Positions 63,220 through 64,000 of a stretch of DNA of 64,000 bases are shown here, one piece after another. The notes below the pieces were generated by a model. The model made no database searches. It had not been told where the DNA came from and saw only the letters and a list, made by a program, of their open reading frames with translations. Both the position numbers and the translations under genes were made by a program. The DNA comes from Platerodrilus igneus (taxonomy: Eukaryota; Arthropoda; Insecta; Coleoptera; Lycidae): contig JARFIW010001090.1 in the NCBI GenBank assembly GCA_036346225.1, forward strand, positions 310,001-374,000, written 5' to 3'. Every line of letters begins with the position of its first letter. Within the stretch, counting starts at the first letter, position 1.

Positions 63220-64000
63220 GCAAGTATAAATGGAAAAATTATCGTGCATTAAATCTGTTGTGTGTATCCAGTAAAGTGTATGGAAAAATTGTGATCGAGT
63301 GTTCGCAAGAGAACGCAGAGCAAGATATGGGACGGTCAATGTGGTTTTATGTGTAGATCAAATGTTTGCAATACAACAAATTGTCGAAAAGCATATGCAT
63401 GCCAGAAAGAAAATGTATGCAGCATTTGTAGATCTGGAAAATGCACATGACTCTGTGAACAGAAGTGAATTGTGGAAGGCTATGTGTGAATACAGTATAA
63501 GCAAATGCTTGTTAAAATATACCAGAACGATGAACGAAATCAGTAGAGTGTTTGTGCATGTGAATGGTAAAATGGAGCAATACTTTGACATTGTGGAAGA
63601 TGTAAGACAGGATTATGTGATGTCTTTGAGCTGTTTAATGTATGTATGAATAAATATTTCAGGCAGGCTTGCAAAGTTATGGAAGGGATGAAAATTGATG
63701 AAACAAAAGTCAATGTGCTGTTGTATGCAAATGATGCAGTATTGTTGGTTGAATTATCACAAGATTTGCCATAAATGCTTGACAGGCTGTCGGAAGCGTG
63801 TGAAAATATGCAATTGAAAGTGAATGGTAATCAAACGAAAGTAATGATTTCTAACAGAGATGGCAGAATTGATGACTCCGTATTTAGAATAGGCAATGAC
63901 ACTATAAAGAAAGTGAAAAACTTTGCGTACCTTGGTAGAAAGTTTTTGAATAATGGAAAGTTGGATGGTGAAATAGAAAGAAGAGCAAATGCTGGAAGAA
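63220..64000 (+). pseudogene. 5'-truncated non-LTR retrotransposon reverse transcriptase, runs off the window
   Basis: The plus strand, with frame changes, reads NYRALNLLCVSSKVYGKIVI, then the open piece 63299-63649 with VDQMFAIQQIVEKHMHARKK and motif A as MYAAFVDLENAHDSVNRSEL. Further on come LLYANDAVLLVE (motif C, Asn replacing the first Asp), LKVNGNQTKVMISNRDGR and FAYLGRKFLNNGKLDGEIER. It starts inside the RT, so the 5' end is missing, and it continues past 64000. It belongs to a different LINE family from the one at 40874-45204. Confidence 0.85.

Overview
The window is AT-rich animal DNA, most likely from an insect or other arthropod. The evidence is the mix of mobile elements (Penelope-like, BEL/Pao, Ty3/gypsy, CFDP2-like LINE, P-element/THAP9-like, MULE with YqaJ, hAT), spliceosomal introns of about 55 bp in one transposase, and a U6 snRNA fragment whose 3' half reads like insect U6. 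I see no convincing single-copy host gene: almost every long reading frame belongs to a transposable element, and nearly all are broken. The species cannot be named from this.

Layout. 1-7.6 kb: AT-rich DNA holding a non-autonomous hAT-like element with GC-rich ends (1596-3052) and copy A of an unnamed repeat family (about 6.42-7.54 kb). 7.6-9.8 kb: minus-strand Penelope-like element between (TA)n tracts. 10.1-23.4 kb: plus-strand Ty3/gypsy element (gypsy-1) whose gag is split by a complete minus-strand BEL/Pao element (BEL-1, 10960-18001, 5-bp TSD), which itself carries a tRNA-derived SINE. Gypsy-1 pol is also split by an insert containing a U6 fragment and by a further unidentified insert of about 1.6 kb. 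23.9-24.56 kb: tandem array of about 155-bp units. 24.56-30.5 kb: minus-strand Ty3/gypsy (gypsy-2) with two SINEs in tandem in its gag zinc-knuckle region.

30.5-37.2 kb: copy B of the unnamed family, a fold-back repeat, minisatellites, TATCGATACG-rich hAT-like MITEs and a pair of 230-bp direct repeats. 37.3-45.2 kb: THAP/P-element transposase remnant followed by a CFDP2/RTE-like LINE array bounded by one 11-bp TSD. 46.0-50.4 kb: decayed Mutator-like transposase with a YqaJ nuclease domain. 51.3-60.2 kb: hAT element split by a young plus-strand BEL/Pao element (BEL-2, 52554-59473, LTRs differing at 3 of 417 positions). 60.2-64.0 kb: AC/GC microsatellite, a candidate TTA-flanked MITE and a second 5'-truncated LINE running off the window.

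The elements do not work together; they form a stratigraphy of nested insertions. Relative order can be read from which interrupts which: gypsy-1 before BEL-1 before its SINE; gypsy-2 before its SINE pair; hAT before BEL-2; P-like transposase region before the LINE.
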